Origin: an uncultured Gemmatimonadota bacterium
Lineage (GTDB): Bacteria; Gemmatimonadota; Gemmatimonadetes; Gemmatimonadales; Gemmatimonadaceae
Length of the DNA: 7,666 nt
Reading direction: 5' to 3'
NCBI GenBank assembly: GCA_946479015.1
Contig: CAMLEQ010000172.1
Span: 1-7,666, forward strand
Under the pieces are notes generated by a model. The model did no database searches and was not told the origin of the DNA. It saw only the letters and a list, made by a program, of their open reading frames with translations. The first letter of the stretch is position 1. Each line of letters opens with the position of its first letter. The translations under genes were made by a program, and so were the position numbers. This document shows, one piece after another, positions 6,277 through 7,666 of the stretch.

Positions 6277-7569
6277 GTGATCACGAGAATCCTTCGCGCG
6301 CTCCTCTGGCTCCTGCTCTTCGTGTTCGCCTTCATTGGCGTGGAGTACACCACGCGCGGCACCCCGCTGTCGCGCGTGAGCGCCATCGGCGACCACGGCG
6401 GTCCCCCCGGCGCCGCCGACTCGCTGTTCGAGCGGACGATGGAGCTGTTCACGGGGATCACGCTCGATCCGGGCAACCGGGTGGAGGTGCTCGCCAACGG
6501 CGACGAGACCTATCCCCGCCTCTGGCGCGACCTGCGCTCGGCGCGCCAGTCGATCACGCTGCAGATGTACTACTGCAAGCCCGGGCGCATGGCGGACACG
6601 CTGAAGGCGATCATCTCCGAGCAGGCGCGGCGCGGGGTGCGCGTGCTCTTCCTGCACGACGCCTTCGGGTCGCAGAACCTCACCGACGGCTACCTGGACA
6701 GCCTGCGCGCGGCCGGCGTGAAGGTGGCGATCTTCCGCCCGGTGCACTGGTACTCGCTGCACAAGGCGCAGAGCCGGTCGCACATCCGCGTGGTGGTGGT
6801 GGACGGACGCATCGGCTACACCGGGGGCTTCGGCATCGACGACAAGTGGTTCGGCGACGGGCATTCGGCCGACGAGTGGCGCGACACGAACGTCCGCTTC
6901 ACCGGGCCGGCGGTGGCGCAGCTCCAAGCCACCTTCGCGGCGGGGTGGGTGGAAGCGACGGGGCAGTTGCTCACCGGCGACCTGTTCTTCCCCCACGAGC
7001 CCCCCCAGCCGGGCGCGGTGCAACTGGCGGCGCTCTTCCACTCCGCGCCGACGATCGGGAGCACGCCCGCCGAGCGCTATCTCGCGCTGTCCATCGCCGG
7101 GGCGCGGAAGACGCTCTACATCACGAACTCGTACTTCGTCCCGGACGACGACTTCCGCAACCTGCTGGAGCGCGCGGCGCGCCGCGGCGTGGACGTGCGC
7201 GTGCTGACGGCGGGGCAGAAGACGGACGTGAAGGTCACCCTCTGGGCGGGGCGCGACCGGTACCCCGATCTGCTCGACGCGGGGGTGAAGATCTACGAGT
7301 ACCAGCCCACGATGATGCACGCGAAGACGCTCGTCGTGGACGGCGTGTGGTCGAGCATCGGGACGATGAACTTCGACAACCGGTCGATGGTCTTCAACGA
7401 CGAGTCGAACCTGCTCGTGCTCGACCCCGACGTGGGCGCGCGGATGGACTCGCTCTTCCTCGACGATCTCCGGTATTCGAAGGAGATCGAGGCGAAGCAG
7501 TTCGAGCGGAGAGGGGTGGGGGAGAAGATCATGGAGAGAGGGGCGACGTTGCTGTCGAGGGTGCTATAG
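6277..7569 (+). CDS. Phospholipase D/cardiolipin synthase-like membrane protein
   Basis: A protein of about 430 residues with two phospholipase D domains, like bacterial cardiolipin synthases that join phosphatidylglycerol units at the inner membrane. One hydrophobic segment (about 5-22) anchors the N-terminus. The first active-site motif reads HIRVVVVD (169-176): His169 and Asp176 are present but the usual Lys is Arg171. The second, HAKTLVVD (348-355), is canonical and is followed by GTMNFDNRS (362-370), a cardiolipin-synthase signature. The frame is open from an ATG at 6169, but that would add 36 Arg/His-rich residues before the anchor; the GTG at 6277 places the anchor at the N-terminus as in the family. 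Neither start has a strong ribosome site. The length fits single-anchor ClsB/ClsC-type enzymes rather than two-segment ClsA. The gene is transcribed away from the rest of the window. The family is sure; the exact activity depends on whether Arg171 is tolerated. Confidence 0.92.
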   Translation: MITRILRALLWLLLFVFAFIGVEYTTRGTPLSRVSAIGDHGGPPGAADSLFERTMELFTGITLDPGNRVEVLANGDETYPRLWRDLRSARQSITLQMYYCKPGRMADTLKAIISEQARRGVRVLFLHDAFGSQNLTDGYLDSLRAAGVKVAIFRPVHWYSLHKAQSRSHIRVVVVDGRIGYTGGFGIDDKWFGDGHSADEWRDTNVRFTGPAVAQLQATFAAGWVEATGQLLTGDLFFPHEPPQPGAVQLAALFHSAPTIGSTPAERYLALSIAGARKTLYITNSYFVPDDDFRNLLERAARRGVDVRVLTAGQKTDVKVTLWAGRDRYPDLLDAGVKIYEYQPTMMHAKTLVVDGVWSSIGTMNFDNRSMVFNDESNLLVLDPDVGARMDSLFLDDLRYSKEIEAKQFERRGVGEKIMERGATLLSRVL

Positions 7570-7590
7570 TCGAAATTGGGGCTCTCTCTA

Positions 7591-7618
7591 GACCCTGGGA
7601 CCTGGTCGCTGGACCACC
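7591..7618 (+). repeat. Degenerate heptamer repeat downstream of PLD-like gene
   Basis: Four adjacent 7-mers, GACCCTG, GGACCTG, GTCGCTG and GACCACC, lie in the non-coding tail of the window. The last two also allow a 5-bp hairpin (TGGTC/GACCA, 7603-7616). The remaining 97 nt after the PLD-like stop hold no gene that I can see and no strong terminator. Confidence 0.3.
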
Positions 7619-7666
7619 ATGGAACGCGTGTGGCGTGTGGGAGACTGACGGGCAGAGGAGATGGGT

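Noticed and set aside
6208..7320. 370-codon minus-strand frame opposite the PLD-like gene
   Set aside because: Shadow composition; the plus strand encodes both HKD motifs in an uninterrupted frame.

Overview
The window reads as an ordinary chromosomal segment from a high-GC bacterium (by eye roughly two thirds G+C, with strong G/C preference at third codon positions). My best guess is Gemmatimonadota or a related soil or freshwater lineage. The guess rests on general resemblance: high GC, weak or absent Shine-Dalgarno sites at several starts, a signal-anchored S41 protease followed by a TolB-like lipoprotein, and a RepA-like initiator in non-plasmid surroundings. No rRNA, tRNA or marker gene is present to confirm it. 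The first 54 bases are pure C and look like a sequencing or assembly artefact at a contig end.

Seven genes run leftward on the minus strand and one runs rightward. In transcription order from the divergent point near 6131-6276, the minus-strand genes are: a short-chain dehydrogenase/reductase (6130-5420); a replication initiator protein A-like protein (5370-4519); a 64-residue uncharacterised protein (4455-4261); an S41 carboxy-terminal processing protease (4158-2560); a TolB-like beta-propeller lipoprotein (2550-1504); an SPFH/stomatin-family membrane protein (1429-299); and a small protein with two CxxC pairs (295-74). On the plus strand a phospholipase D/cardiolipin synthase-like protein runs from about 6277 to 7569.

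Two perfect 11-bp hairpins divide the minus-strand run into three likely blocks. One (4206-4232) separates the SDR/RepA/64-aa group from the protease/TolB-like pair. The other (1471-1505) overlaps the TolB-like stop codon and precedes the SPFH/zinc-ribbon pair. Within blocks the spacing is tight (9 nt between protease and TolB-like genes, 3 nt between SPFH and CxxC genes), which fits operons. Four of the products are envelope proteins: the protease, the propeller lipoprotein, the SPFH protein and the phospholipid synthase. The surroundings therefore look like cell-envelope maintenance, but no single pathway joins all eight genes.

I did not find a CRISPR array, insertion sequence, phage gene, toxin-antitoxin pair or obvious new multi-gene system. 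The points most worth a second look are the Lys-to-Arg change in the first HKD motif of the phospholipase D-like protein, the plasmid-type initiator with no visible plasmid context, the SPFH gene coupled to a small CxxC protein with no NfeD gene beside it, and the uncharacterised 64-residue protein.
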